Origin: Schistosoma haematobium
Lineage: Eukaryota; Platyhelminthes; Trematoda; Strigeidida; Schistosomatidae
Direction of reading: 5' to 3'
Assembly: GCF_000699445.3 (NCBI RefSeq)
Contig: NC_067196.1
Location: forward strand, 22,585,116 to 22,649,115
DNA: 64,000 bases
Below, piece after piece: positions 52,123-63,659 of this stretch. The notes beneath the pieces are model-generated. The model did no database searches. It saw nothing but the letters and a program-made list of their open reading frames with translations, and was not told the DNA's origin. Every line of letters starts with the position of its first letter. Position 1 is the stretch's first letter. Position numbers and translations under genes: made by a program.

Positions 52123-52445
52123 TGATGATGTCACAGGTATTCAGTGTTTGACAACGCTTCTACCAGTAACACCTTCTAATATATTTCGTTCCCACCAAGA
52201 GAAATCAAAAGACAGAGTCGAGGAGACCGGAAGAGTATATTTGGCGATGACCAATATATCGGAATTCTCTGATCTAATCTGGCTAGCGATTGCGGTTGAT
52301 GTTGAGCACGGCGTTACCACACGTGATCTGGTGCGGATGCCTGACCGAGCGTCTACAGCTAGATGAGTCCACTAAAACATATGGTCAGCATCCAATGTCG
52401 CAAACTTACAGAGCTATTTATTTTAGGGATTTATTTACCGCTACA
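52123..52445 (-). repeat. 3' LTR
   Basis: TGATGATGTCAC ... TTACCGCTACA as written on the plus strand (element strand TGTAGCGG...CATCA). Confidence 0.92.
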
Positions 52446-52460
52446 GATCACTCCCCCCCT
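52446..52460 (-). promoter_or_regulatory. Polypurine tract
   Basis: On the element strand AGGGGGGGAGTGATC directly precedes the 3' LTR. It is the expected priming site for plus-strand DNA synthesis. Confidence 0.75.
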
Positions 52461-52893
52461 AGTGGGGCAGTGACGACCCTAAGACGTGGCCAGCCAGAAG
52501 TTTAAACCCAACGAGTTTGTCGTTGGTAAACACTCTTCTGATAGCTTACTAAATTTAGCAGCGTCTGGTCGTCTTTCCTTACTATATGGGACGGAGGTTC
52601 AACATAGTAAAAAAAGAAAATGTACAATGAAAATTTCGGATCCTCATAAACGTCATCGTTTTTTTCCAGCCGTCCTGGAAAAGAAAAAATAAAATGTAAG
52701 TGCATGTCGAAATACACTCGTATGTGTGTAAAAGCACAATGTCAGAGAAAAAAATGGAAAATAAACTCATGAACACGTAATAGCGTTAGAAAAAATTGTT
52801 TTTTGTTTTGTTTTTTTTAAATAGAAATAAAAATATATAAGCATATCAAAATTGTTTTTTTTTCAAAAATAATATAAAATGTCGAGAAGTGCC

Positions 52894-55800
52894 TTACGTG
52901 CAATAGTCGTTTAAATGTTCTGGAAATCTCACCCTTCTTCCAGAACGCGTCGTTTTAAGTTTATTTTCGGATACTGTCGAAGTATCATCGTGTGTGTTGG
53001 TTGTCGGATGAGGTATTGTAAGTGTCGGAGTCGTGTCGTTCGATTGTACCGAAGGAAAATCGACGTGGATAGGATTTCCTTCTAAATACGCTGCTTTTAA
53101 GCGATCGATGCTGATGCTGTCGTTTGTTCCGTTCTTATCGACTATATAGTACTTAGATTCACGTTGGAGAACTTTGAAGGGTCCTTCGTATGCTGATTCG
53201 AATGGTCGTCGATGCGAGTCTCGACGAATGAAAACGTGTGTACTATATCGTAAGCCAGGTTGAACGAAAACATCAGTTGATTGAGGTCGAGTGGAAGCAG
53301 GTTTAACTGAACGCATTGCGTTTGTAAGCCTGTTCGTGTAGGAGGTTAGATCCATGTTCATTGAAGAGGATGAAGGATCCACGAATTCTCCTGGAAGTCG
53401 AAGTGTCGTTCCATAAACGAGTTGAGCCGCAGTGTATCCAATGTCAGCTTTCACTGCATTGCGGATACCTAGTAAGACGAGTGGAAGAGCGTCGGTCCAT
53501 TGTGAAACGTTTGCAGCTGATAGCGAAGCTTTCAGTTGTCGGTGAAAACGTTCTACCAACCCGTTTGCTTGTGGATGGTAGGCAGTCGTTCGTAAGCGAG
53601 TGATTCCTAAAAGTGTGGTCAGACGACGGAAGAGTTCGGATTCAAACTGACGTCCGCGATCTGTAGTGATGGTTGAAGGGCAACCGAAGTTTGCTACCCA
53701 TCGTTCGACGAAGGTGCGGGCCACCGTTTCAGCAGTGATGTCCTTGATAGGTACTGCTTCTGGCCATCGAGTGAAACGGTCTACGCAGGTTAAGAGATAA
53801 GAGTATCCATTTGAATCTGGTAAAGGTCCTACCAAATCCAGATGGACATGGTCGAAACGGGCATCGGGAGTTTTAAACGAGCCTAAGGGACATTTATTGT
53901 GTCTGATAACCTTAGATTTTTGGCAGCTTACACAGGAGCGTGCCCACTCCCTCACGTCTTTATTCATTCCAGGCCAGCAAAACCTTTCTGCTATAAGCTT
54001 GATGGTTGCACGAACACCTGGATGCGAAAGTTTGTGCAATGTGTTGAAGACATTGCGTCGATAATGTTTCGGCACGATTGGGCGATCCCTACCTGTAGAT
54101 GTGTCACAAAGTAGAATTTCCTTACCTGTTCCCATCTGTTTGATGCGTAGTTTAAGTGTTGTGGACGATAACTCGTGCTGAAGATCACTGTCTTCTTTTT
54201 GAAGCTCGGCGAGTTTAAGAAGGTCGATTCCTTGGAAACTGTTCAAGGAAGTTATGCGAGATAAAGCGTCTGCAACTACATTGTTTGCTCCAGAGATGTG
54301 TTGAATATCTGAAGTAAACTGCGAAATGTAGTCCAGTTGTCGAGACTCACGGGGAGAGTACTTGTCAGAAGGAGAGCTTAACGAGAAAGTGAGCGGTTTA
54401 TGGTCCGTGAAAAGAGTGAATTCACGGCCTTCGATGTAGTGTTGGAAATGCCGTACAGCACAATACATAGCTAGGAGTTCCCTACCGAATGTGCTGTACC
54501 TCGATTCGGTGTCTAGCAACCTTCTAGAGAAAATGCCAAGGGTTGCCAGGAGTTGTTAACCCATTGTTGTAAGACTCCTCCGATTGCTGAGTCGGATGCG
54601 TCTACTGCGATGCTAATGGGTGCTCGGGTGTCCTGATGTGCGAGCATTGTTGCTTTAGCAATCAGTTCCTTAACTGTGGAGAATGCTTTTCGTGCGGTGT
54701 CGTCCAAATTAATGGATTTCGCATTTCCACGAAGTTGGTCGGTCAGAGGTTTCATAAGTAATGCGCATTTGGGTATGAAACGTCTATAGAAACTTACGAG
54801 GCCGTTGAACGTGCGTAATTGCTTGACGGTGGTCGGTTCTGGGTAATCCAGAATGGCCGCCACTTTGGTCCTAAGAGGTCGAATGCCTTGAGCATCGATA
54901 GTGTGTCCCAGAAAGTCTAACGAGTCGGTTCCGAACTGGCATTTCTGAACGTTTACAGTAATGCCATGTTTTTGAAGTCGTTCGAAAACAAGATCCAGAT
55001 GCTTGAGATGTGTTTCTCTGTCCGGACTTGCGATTAGACAGTCATCAACATACGCGTGTACGAAGTTGAGACCTCGAAAACGTCGTCTATGAATCTTTGG
55101 AATGTTTGAGCAGCATTCCTTAGACCGAAAGGCATTCGCAAAAATTCGTAGAGTCCGAAGGGAGTTATGATAGCTGTTTTCGGTATGTCGTCAGTAGCCA
55201 TAGGGATTTGGTTATACGCTTTAACCAAGTCGATTTTCGAAAAGACAGTTGTACCTTTCAAGGTAGCTGTCAAATCGTGAATGTGAGGCAACGGGTAACG
55301 ATCGGGAATGGTTTTCGCGTTCAATCGCCGATAGTCACCAGTTGGACGCCAATCGTTGCTGTCCTTTTTAGGGACCATGTGCAACGGAGATGCATATGGG
55401 CTACTTGACGGTCGTATGATTCCTAAGTCCATCATGTGATCGAATTCGTTTTTCGCTAACCTTAGCTTTTCAGGAGCTAGTCGTCGTGCTTTAGAGAATA
55501 CAGGTGGTCCTGTAGTCGTGATGTGATGTGTAACACTGCTGGTTACACACGGTAGTTTCGGTTGAGTTTGTTGTATCCCAGAGTACTTATCGAGTAGTGG
55601 TTGATAGAGTGGGTCTATCATATGTTTAACTGTGACTGGGGATACTCTACAACCAGTAAAAGAAGTTACGCAAACGGACAAATTAGTGTTCCCGTCTACT
55701 AGCCTCCGTTTGCGCGTATCGATGATCAGATTGTGGTGTTGTAGAAGGTCCATACCAATGATTGGTATAGAAACATCTGCAACAACGAAAATCCAGTGTA

Positions 55801-56021
55801 TGGGTTTGCGTAAACCCACGTTAAGGTAAACGTACCTTTTGCCATACGTAGCGATCGGTTTTCCGTTTGCCGCCTGTAAGTTTAGGGTCGATTCGTGAAG
55901 CCGGTCGTTAGGATTTGCTGGGAGAACGCTAACTTCTGCGCCAGTGTCGACGAGGTAGAGAACTCTCGTTGTCACATCTGTGACGAATAACAGACGGCTT
56001 TGTTCGCCGGCTACGGTTGCC
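52894..56021 (-). pseudogene. pol: Pol: protease, RT, RNase H, integrase; two frameshifts
   Basis: Order along the minus strand: protease with [13 protein letters not shown] (about 55957-55920); RT with the [17 protein letters not shown] and [10 protein letters not shown] blocks, and YVDD at 55052-55041, reached only after a frame change near 55075; connection and RNase H with LRTFNGLVSFYRRF and VDASDSAIGG; a second frame change near 54530; FTDHKPLTF; integrase with the HHCC finger (HKLSHPG...CVSCQK, about 53985-53925) and the D, D, E residues (LDLVGPLP about 53840, [10 protein letters not shown] about 53655, [10 protein letters not shown] about 53555). C-terminal end at 52894. Both frame changes sit at runs of four T on the element strand, so a sequencing or assembly error is as likely as true decay. 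Confidence 0.9.
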
Positions 56022-56022
56022 G

Positions 56023-56853
56023 TTAACGCGTGCCGGCCTGGAAGTTTCCCGAATTGTTTTTCGAATCAGTCGGTTTCGTGTTGGGAAAATTGCAGGGTTT
56101 TCTGCAATTTCTGGAAAGCATTCCATACTGGTTATGATACCAGCACCAGTCGGGGTTATCTGTCTCTCGTGGTCTAGAGACAGATCGCTTACGAGAAATG
56201 CTTCTACGTGGTGTGCGCGATCTCTTACGGTCGGTACGAAGACTAAGATAACGCGTGAGTGTGTGACATAAGTCGGTTATATCATTCTGAGTTGTGTGAG
56301 GCTTTTCTTTGACTGAAAATACCTCGGTAGTAGGTTTCGTAATTTCTAAAATGCGGTCGGCAGATGCAGCTAGCTCGTCTAAGCCGTTGTTCTGGAACGA
56401 GACCAGAACTGCTTGCACCTGTTGGGGAAGTTATGACAAGAAGAGTTGTTTGAATAGACCTTCGTCGAAAGTTCTTAGGCCTATAACCTCTCTCATCCGT
56501 TGCAACATGTCTGTCGCAGAACCGTGTTGCAGGTCCATGTTATTGAAGAGTTGATCTAACCTTTGTCGATCGGTTAGATCTCCTCATTTAAGAATCGAGC
56601 GTTTTAAGATTTCGTAAGGATCGGAAACATCACTAGTAAACATACTAGGTGTTACGTACCTGTTGAATTCGCGCGGTAGTGCCTTGACTACTGCGAGGAA
56701 TTGTGCACGTGTGTCGATCACGCCGTGCTCGGAGAAGTCGGCTTCTGCGTAGCGAAACCAGGCTTCGATGTTGTCGGGCCAGAAAGGCATCAGTTGAAAC
56801 GAAGGTGGGGACAAAGTCTTAAGCTTGAGTACTTTAGGTGTCTGTTCAGTCAT
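56023..56853 (-). pseudogene. gag: Gag with CHCC finger; two internal stops
   Basis: Starts at ATG 56853-56851 (MTEQTPKVLKLKTLSPP). The N-terminal part has FWPDNIEAWFRYAEADF, typical of this clade's capsid region. TGA at 56586-56584 and TAA at 56433-56431 interrupt it. The last part has an Arg/Ser-rich basic stretch and the finger CWYHNQYGMLSRNCRKPC, the CX2HX9CX3C arrangement known from CsRn1-type gag. Gag ends at a TAA, while the pol frame is open across it in the -1 frame. Confidence 0.88.
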
Positions 56854-57016
56854 GATGAAGTATGAAGTACGATAATGAACGAGGGGAAAATATATATATA
56901 TCCAAGAAAAAAACACGAAAAAAAAATCACAATGTTTAAAAAAAAATAAAAAATAAGGCAATGATATATAAAAATCCCAAAAAGGAACAGACTCACAGTT
57001 GCAATTAGGTGTACCA

Positions 57017-57035
57017 GATCACGTCGGGTTCACCA
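57017..57035 (-). promoter_or_regulatory. Primer binding site, tRNA-Trp
   Basis: On the element strand TGGTGAACCCGACGTGATC lies one base after the 5' LTR. It is complementary to the 3' end of eukaryotic tRNA-Trp (TCACGTCGGGGTCACCA type) with about one mismatch. Confidence 0.82.
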
Positions 57036-57036
57036 A

Positions 57037-57359
57037 TGATGATGTCACAGGTATTCAGTGTTTGACAACGCTTCTACCAGTAACACCTTCTAATATATTT
57101 CGTTCCCACCAAGAGAAATCAAAAGACAGAGTCGAGGAGACCGGAAGAGTATATTTGGCGATGACCAATATATCGGAATTCTCTGATCTAATCTGGCTAG
57201 CGATTGCGGTTGATGTTGAGCACGGCGTTACCACACGTGATCTGGTGCGGATGCCTGACCGAGCGTCTACAGCTAGATGAGTCCACTAAAACATATGGTC
57301 AGCATCCAATGTCGCAAACTTACAGAGCTATTTATTTTAGGGATTTATTTACCGCTACA
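57037..57359 (-). repeat. 5' LTR
   Basis: Same length as 52123-52445 and no difference noticed. It carries the promoter for the element in a complete copy. Confidence 0.92.
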
Positions 57360-57578
57360 CTAAGATCATGCCAAAGGAAATACAAGTGGAATCAATGGGC
57401 AAACGTGCGAGCGTACAAGGCCACAGTCCACGGAAGAATAATGGAGTAGTAATCGATGTCTTTAGTACAGTTAAACAAACAAGCATAGTAAAACAATCAC
57501 TGGTACAATTGGTTGTAATATTGATTGTTTTCATTAACCCAATCGCGTTCTCTTGATAAAAGTAGGTCACTACAGATG

Positions 57579-58478
57579 AATTAGTAATTGAATCTAATGT
57601 GAGTGTTGGTGGAATTTTCAAACATCGGCTTCAGTGGGAGTTTTGAAATCCTAGTGCATGTAAAACCTCAGGAGTAACCTGTGATGATATCAGTAGGGTG
57701 TGTCCAAGGAGGGGCGTGTTTAAGTTCAGATCTCGAAAATTCAAAAGTTTGTTCCCAGGTCGGTTTTTTGTTTGCTATTTAGTATCGATCTAATGGTGTT
57801 TTCTTGATAAATCCATAATAAGATAACTAGTAATTAGGTATGTTGTATGATTTTCTGGTTCAAATCTGACCAGTTGTATTTTGATTCACCGTAAGGCTTA
57901 TCTTAAGAAGCTCAGGTTTTGTAGCCTATTTAAAACTACACGTTTGTGCTATGATACTTATCGACTCAAAAGCAAACAGCTATTTATATTGTTTGACACT
58001 ATCGTAAATCACGATTGTATTCAGAAGAAATGGATTTGGATTTCTGATTAGTGTCGATAGTGTTTTTGGAACAGCACATGCTTCGTCTATGTGAACTCAC
58101 TGTGTTGATTGTTCGACATAGATTGGCTAGAGGTGTGTGAATTCAGTCAGCGAAGCAAGTAGTGCTAAAGAAAACATAACCTATTCGCTCAAGTAAAGCC
58201 AGCAGTTTTGCCAAAGCAATCACTAAGATAATGCGGTTAAGTCAGGCCTATTGCTTCGCGCCTCAACATTATTCCATGTGTGCTCGATTGCTTCAGTAAT
58301 CAAGTGATTTCTCCTGTTATTTCGTTCGAATTCGACAACTACCACCAGAAATTTTGTTCTAATATTCACTTAAGATCAGCAGCTATATAGCGGAACAATT
58401 AACGCTTCAGTTTGTAGTCATGAACTCAATAACAACAATTAATGAATTGTATAATACTTTTCTCTAGACGTTTACTAT
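57579..58478. other. Non-coding, nothing recognised
   Basis: No supported gene on either strand. Confidence 0.45.
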
Positions 58479-59100
58479 TTATTTATTTGAACACATAAGT
58501 ATTGGTACAAGAGGGAAACAAATATATATGCACCACACAAAACAATAAGAATGGGAAGAAAAAAAGTAAGGAGCGTAAAAAAAAAGAACAATGACGACCA
58601 GATTAGTGTAAGGTAGTGTAATAATAATAATAATGGGGGAAACGGAAAGGTACGACCAGAAGAAATCATTCAGTTAGGGAAGATACAACCAGTTTTTATG
58701 AAGAAAGTAAAAGAAGGTTACAGCAGGATCACCACTGGCTTCTATTCTGAGCCATATCTGATAATGTCTCTAGCCACTGTGTTGCACCATCTCTCGGACC
58801 CCAGCCAGGGAGTCGTGAAGGACCAATACAAGCCAGCCCTTAGCGGCTTTCTTTCATACCCTGACACCATTTTATACACTGACCACCTCTCCACTTCTTC
58901 TAACCAGTCCCAGAGTCGGCAAATAATGCTCGACGTGGAATTCTCTGGGACGGCATTCGTAGAACATGTCCAAGCCACCGAAGTCGATGTTTCAGGATGG
59001 TGACACCAATTGAATTATCGTCTCTGTGCCCGAACACATGATGCCGAACCTCTGCATCACAAATAAAATGGAAATGACGACGATTAATATACTTACTCTT
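58479..59100 (-). mobile_element. 5'-truncated LINE, C-terminal ORF2 and 3' tail
   Basis: On the minus strand the frame from about 59100 has RHHVFGHRDDN, then HRLRWLGHVLRMPSQRIPRRAL, matching 25992-26267 of the second LINE in style (HRLRWLGHVLRI). After frame damage WLETLSDMAQNRS is still visible. The 3' tail ends CCCTCTTGTACCAATACTTATGTG and (AAATAAAT)n. That tail is not the one of the 22.6-26.3 kb copy but is shared with 60940-60985 and 61640-61687. Confidence 0.8.
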
Positions 59101-59404
59101 CATGATATTTCTAACATCACTAGTCTTTAGACACTAAGGATTGGTTCAAGTTTGCACACGAACGATCATATTTGCTATAATTCTAGTCATGTGGATTGTT
59201 TTACTTCAGTTTGCAATAACGGGTACATTATTAAGAGGCGATCTAAAAGCTGATATAAAAATAGAATTGGTATTCTTTAGCTTATCCGTCTTGGTGTGTT
59301 TTTATGTTTACGAAAATTGGTAAAACTCCCATCTCTGTAAGTCATCAGATCTAACGTCTAGTGGTATATTTGTATGTTTAGCTTAACCATTATTATTTTT
59401 GTAG

Positions 59405-59776
59405 GCAAGTTGCCGTCGTGTTGCAAACCATTGCTCAAATCTTCTTGATGCAGTGCTAATATTCAAAACGTGGTTCATTCAAAGGCAAAGCGATCTTCCA
59501 TCCACAACCTCTGAGATAGATATTAAATCCAATGGTGAAGGTAGTATCCTACCCTATAATAACATGACTAATGGTCAGCACCCAGTTTTACACAATCAGA
59601 TAAATCAACATTCAAGTTATGTTGAACGAGATTGGGTGATGATGCATGCTAAAAGAACAGAAGGTCAGTTAAATCGTCTCCGAAATTCGGTTGCGAGTAT
59701 GCGTGCTCAGCTTCAAGCTGGACTTCGCCATAAACTAGAGTGTGAACAGTTGCGAAGGGATTTGGAAATGCACAAA
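59405..59776 (+). CDS. Exon a of the coiled-coil gene
   Basis: Acceptor TTTTTGTAG before 59405; donor AAA|GTATGT after 59776. 124 codons, phase 0 at both ends. Confidence 0.7.
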
Positions 59777-62700
59777 GTATGTACATTGTTATGTGGGTAG
59801 ATTACCGCGATGACAGCGGTGTTGCCCTAACTATCAGTTTTTGCTCTGAATGTTTATTTTTCTCATTAAAAGCTTATATTCGGATTGTTAGAATAAAGTC
59901 AAATCACATTTAATCCGTATATTAATGAGACATTTACTACTTTTATTCTTCTAGTTTTGTAATTTTGCTCAGTTAATCAATCTTATGCAGACAAGCTTTC
60001 ACATGGTAATTGTTAACCAGGTAACACCGTGTAACCCGTTATTAGCTGTTACTTGAACAAAGGTTGATGTAGTCATTTCTAAGTTTAAAAAAATGCCAGT
60101 CACTTATGAATTAATCAAAGGCTAAGTATAACTTTGAAATAACTATGTTTAAGTTGATGATGCTTATCCGCCCCTACACTGATAAAGCTTTCTATCCCTC
60201 CCCGCTTTCCTCTTTTCAAATCCTGTCATCCAACAATATTAACTGTAGTAAAAATGGCATAATTTTTTATTATTATTTAAAGGTAAATATAAAGGATAAT
60301 TTGTGCTGTGATTATCTTATTAACAATTACTTCTAGTAACCATGCTTATTGTTGGGCAAGAGTTGAGGGATTCTTGTTATTATGGATATATAACTAGAAT
60401 TAATTGTATTAAGGCTTTTATTACCAGCCAAATTATTAACTTTTGTAAGAGTATCTATACCCATATGCCTTGGTACTGCCGAGGGTGGAGAGAGTCCACT
60501 CTCTCAAAATGCTCTCACATGGTCACGCGTATTTAGCCATTGTTAAGGAAGACCTACTCACTGCCTTCTCGTGGCGGGGGTGTTTACGAAATTGAGGGAG
60601 CGAAAAGCGAATGTCCGGCGCTTTAACCGGGTTGGTAAGTATGGAGAATCCACCTAGGGGAGCTGGGAAACCCTGATTCCAAACCAATGGTGCACATGGA
60701 CTACAGGATCCTGAAGAAACAAACGGATTATGAACCTATTGTTGGCCACAGGCTACCACGGGACTGTATCTTCTAAAGTTGCTCCATCGCCCTGTGAATT
60801 AGACCTTTAGGTCAACGGCTCGGGGAGTGGACCCCTAAAAAAACCATCAGCTTCGGTTTGGGCACCCGAGCAGTATCACAGTCCTTACGCAAATCAATGA
60901 CAACTTCTACTAGCCTCATTGTCATTGTATGACGCATATGTATTTGGTGCCCCCTTGTACCAATGTTTATGTGTTTAAATAAATAAATTAGTCCATGCTA
61001 AATTATATGAAATAAAGGTAGTTGCAAATCTGAATCATTTCTTTGACGTTTTCGCTGATTACTTATTAGCAAAATTATGATGACTAGACATTATTGATAG
61101 TTTTCACAGCTGAAATCTCTTTCAGAAAACTGATACTTGTGTATTTAGGTGACCTAATCATGACGGCTTTAATCTCTAATGATATACTTAACTTGGTTTA
61201 TAGTTAGCAGTTCTTATTTCATTCCAATTATGTAACTACATTCAGATATAATGTATCGAAGTATAGATGTTGTATCATGCTAAATGATTGTACACCATCT
61301 AACTATGAAATAGTATTCATTATGATTATCTTTACTTACCACTATCTTATCGATTGCTAATCCCCTTCCCTACTTTTTAAAGCTTTTGGATTTAATGATA
61401 GATATTCTAGCTTAGGTTGACTGAGTACCTTCATTGATACAGAGGTTTTTGGAAGCTAATTAATCGACATTAGCAAATTCGATTTGTCAGGTAATTTTAT
61501 CTAAAATTGATCTGAATTTATGAATCATGTGTTCTTTTTTATCAATTGTCATTCACGTCTATCATGTGTTAGTTTTAAAGCATCGTAAATGAGCATATAT
61601 CAAACACATATGGAATGAGATTTATGTGGCGCATATGTATTTGGTTCCTCCTTGTACCAATATCTATGTGTTAAAATAAATAAATAATAAATGAGCATGT
61701 AAACATTTAATTTACTGTTTATTAACCGTTCTGGATAGGATACAATATCTCACTATCAGAATATCATCAATGAAGGTAATCGGCTTCGCGATGATTTAAG
61801 AGAGGAACTAGTTCGTGTTCGAAAAGAAGCTGCTATTGCTCGATCACGGTTAACTTCAGCGTCAACTCAACGTGCTGTCAACAGTCCAGTTACTAGTACC
61901 CCGCATGCTCCTAATCATCATCCCGTCGATGAAGTCGATAAAATGGCTACAACAATGATGGTCATGACCAATCATACTGAGCATAGTCAATTACATGATC
62001 TACCGCCTCAAGATACTATAATCCAATTACGAACGCAAATAGAACATCGTATTAGACTGTCCGAGTCTCTGAAATCTGAAGTTAAAAACCTAAGAGAAAC
62101 AATAAGAGAAATGCTTGAAAAGGTAACTTGATTTATCTATACTATCATTATTTTCTGATCAGTTATTATTTAACAATAATAATGATAGGAAGTTTCATTT
62201 AATCTATAACTATATACTTTACATTTTTATTCTTTTGGAAGAATTTTTAAAGATTAATTTGTAATGTATGTACCATTTTTGAGTTTATCTGACAATTAGT
62301 TTTTTTATTTATTTGAATGAGACTTGTTCGTCTATATATACCTCTTGTTTTTGAAATGATCTGTTTTTGGATCAGGATGAATCCCAGTGGCGCAAATATA
62401 TTCACTTTTTATCTTCCTCTGGATCTTCAGTTCCTGTATTCCCTCATAAGTATCTTTTTGAATATTAGTTTGAATATTTGGTCTTTCTGATAATCGTTGT
62501 TACTACATTATTTTGACTTCTTTACTAATGATCTTGTTAATTTCGCTTTATAATGCTAATTTGATATGGAATTCGGGCCAACACATATCTATACCAGTTT
62601 CTAAGTTGACTGTAACTCAAACTGATGTTAAAATTTGGAATTCTTCGGAAATATAAATTTTACGGCTCAATATGATGTATTCTCAAGCAATGATAAGTAG

Positions 62701-63659
62701 TTTTTATGTAAACGTACAAGGTGTTACACTGTAAACGTTTTGCATTCTGAAAATTTAGTTAAAATTCATTTCTTCATTCTAAAATGTTGCTTAGTCTGTT
62801 CGTACATAACACCTAACATTCCATTAATTTAAAGGAATTCATCGTATATTCAAGCTTAACTGCTTAGTAGGCGTTACTTTTTGTGTGTGGTGGCTTTATA
62901 ATCAAGCCGTTTATGTTTAAACCACCAAATCCCTGATTCGAACCCCACCTCCTATATCCGGTTAGTACCATTAATCCCCTCATTTAGAGTGTGACTTGAA
63001 TCCAGATGCTTCAATCTGTGCCTGGTAAATGAGTTAACTCTATTCACTCATTCGATCACTAGCTTTTTTCCTTGGCATCATTTTTTCCCAATATTAACAA
63101 TTTTACTTCATGTTTACTGTTTTTATACTGTAGGAACTTGCTCAATCTCATATTATTGACTCAATACGAACAGAATTTAAAACCTTAATTGAACCTTTTT
63201 GGCGTTTACTACAAAGGAATTACGATTTAAATCAAATGAAATTATTAAATGCAATATTAAATATCCACTGTATAACACGAATAGCCAAACTACTTACTAT
63301 TCCAATTCCTGACCATGTAACTATGGAATTATCTCAATTCACTGACTGTGATCCGGTTGTTGCAGATAGCAAATCTCAGAAGTTTAATAGAAAAGCCTCA
63401 AAGTCAGTGAATAATTCTACCATAGCTAAATCACCGAAAAAAGATTTTAACGAATCGAATGGAAACATTCATCTCATTAATTCTCTAGCTAAGCCTTCAA
63501 CTGATCAAAAAGCTTTTGAAGTGCATAGCAGGTCTAATGAAACTTCGACAGTTAAAAGTGTCAAATTATCTATCGGTTCAAATAAAGTGGATTTGGATGA
63601 ACCTGGTCAAGATGAAATACTGAAAAATGGTTCACCTTGTGAAGTAGATAAAGTAGAAT
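59405..63659 (+). CDS. Unrecognised coiled-coil protein, three internal exons (partial)
   Basis: Exons 59405-59776, 61739-62122 and 63134-63659 join in phase 0 and give 427 codons plus one base. Each boundary has AG and GT (GTATGT, GTAACT and GTGAGT donors; T-rich acceptor tracts). Exon 1 begins RRVANHCSNLLDAVLIFKTW and ends in a charged helix (RTEGQLNRLRNSVASMRAQL...CEQLRRDLEMHK). Exon 2 opens with a helix (EGNRLRDDLREELVRVRKEA), has a His/Pro-rich linker and another helix (QLRTQIEHRIRLSESLKSEV...). Exon 3 has a hydrophobic helical part (FWRLLQRNYDLNQMKLLNAIL), then a Ser/Lys/Asn-rich tail. Long heptad-like stretches suggest a structural coiled-coil protein. I recognise no family; start and stop lie outside the model. 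Confidence 0.72.
60474..60985 (+). mobile_element. Short non-autonomous retroelement with LINE tail
   Basis: A GC-rich, non-coding body (about 60474-60930) resembles a LINE 5' leader in composition. It joins the tail CCCCCTTGTACCAATGTTTATG and (AAATAAAT)n seen on the LINE at 58479 and the fragment at 61597. An internally deleted LINE or a SINE using the LINE tail would both look like this. No target duplication was found and the left end is uncertain. Confidence 0.6.
61597..61687 (+). mobile_element. 91-bp retroelement tail insertion with target duplication
   Basis: TAAATGAGCAT stands on both sides (61586-61596 and 61688-61698). The inserted piece ends CTCCTTGTACCAATATCTATG and (AAATAAAT)n. 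It is an extreme 5' truncation and the clearest proof that this tail is mobilised by target-primed reverse transcription. Confidence 0.85.
61739..62122 (+). CDS. Exon b of the coiled-coil gene
   Basis: Acceptor CTGGATAG before 61739, donor AAG|GTAACT after 62122. 128 codons, phase 0 at both ends. Confidence 0.72.
62123..63133 (+). other. Intron with a tRNA-like SINE remnant
   Basis: 1,011 bp. At about 62880-62965 an A-box-like GGTGGCTTTATAATC and a B-box-like GATTCGAACCCC stand about 40 bases apart, suggesting a tRNA-derived SINE fragment. No full cloverleaf. Confidence 0.5.
62880..62965 (+). repeat. Possible tRNA-derived SINE fragment
   Basis: Box A and box B spacing fits a pol III internal promoter. 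It is unlike Sm-alpha downstream: no hammerhead follows. Confidence 0.4.
63134..63659 (+). CDS. Exon c of the coiled-coil gene
   Basis: Acceptor TATACTGTAG before 63134. The strong donor GTGAGT begins at 63660 and leaves phase 1. Reading through the donor gives a stop at 63713-63715, an alternative end of the protein if the intron is retained. Confidence 0.68.

Larger units (their letters stand above)
52123..57359 (-). mobile_element. CsRn1/Kabuki-clade Ty3-gypsy LTR retrotransposon
   Basis: 5,237 bp on the minus strand: 5' LTR 57037-57359, primer site, gag, protease-RT-RNase H-integrase, purine tract, 3' LTR 52123-52445. The LTRs are both 323 bp with no difference noticed, so insertion is recent. 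Clade evidence: tRNA-Trp primer site, gag with the CX2HX9CX3C finger, and 4-bp target duplication, all known for CsRn1. Stops in gag and two frameshifts in pol mean this copy cannot encode its proteins as read. Confidence 0.92.
51989..57574. mobile_element. Solo LTR R, copy B, split by a nested element
   Basis: Its two parts, 51989-52122 and 57364-57574, together make about 345 bp from TGTAGGGTGG to CACTACA. GATG stands on both outer sides (51985-51988 and 57575-57578), a 4-bp target duplication. No internal coding region of its own is present, hence a solo LTR. Confidence 0.75.
59777..61738 (+). other. Intron with two retroelement insertions
   Basis: 1,962 bp. It holds a roughly 500-bp GC-richer element (60474-60985) and a 91-bp one (61597-61687). 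Otherwise AT-rich. Confidence 0.65.

Noticed and set aside
55976..56022. Programmed -1 frameshift signal between gag and pol
   Set aside because: The frames do overlap in -1, but I saw no clear slippery heptamer, and this copy has other frame damage; not enough for a call.
59141..59323. 60-codon hydrophobic frame upstream of the first exon
   Set aside because: No splice join to the exon frame could be justified, and the composition is that of AT-rich non-coding DNA.
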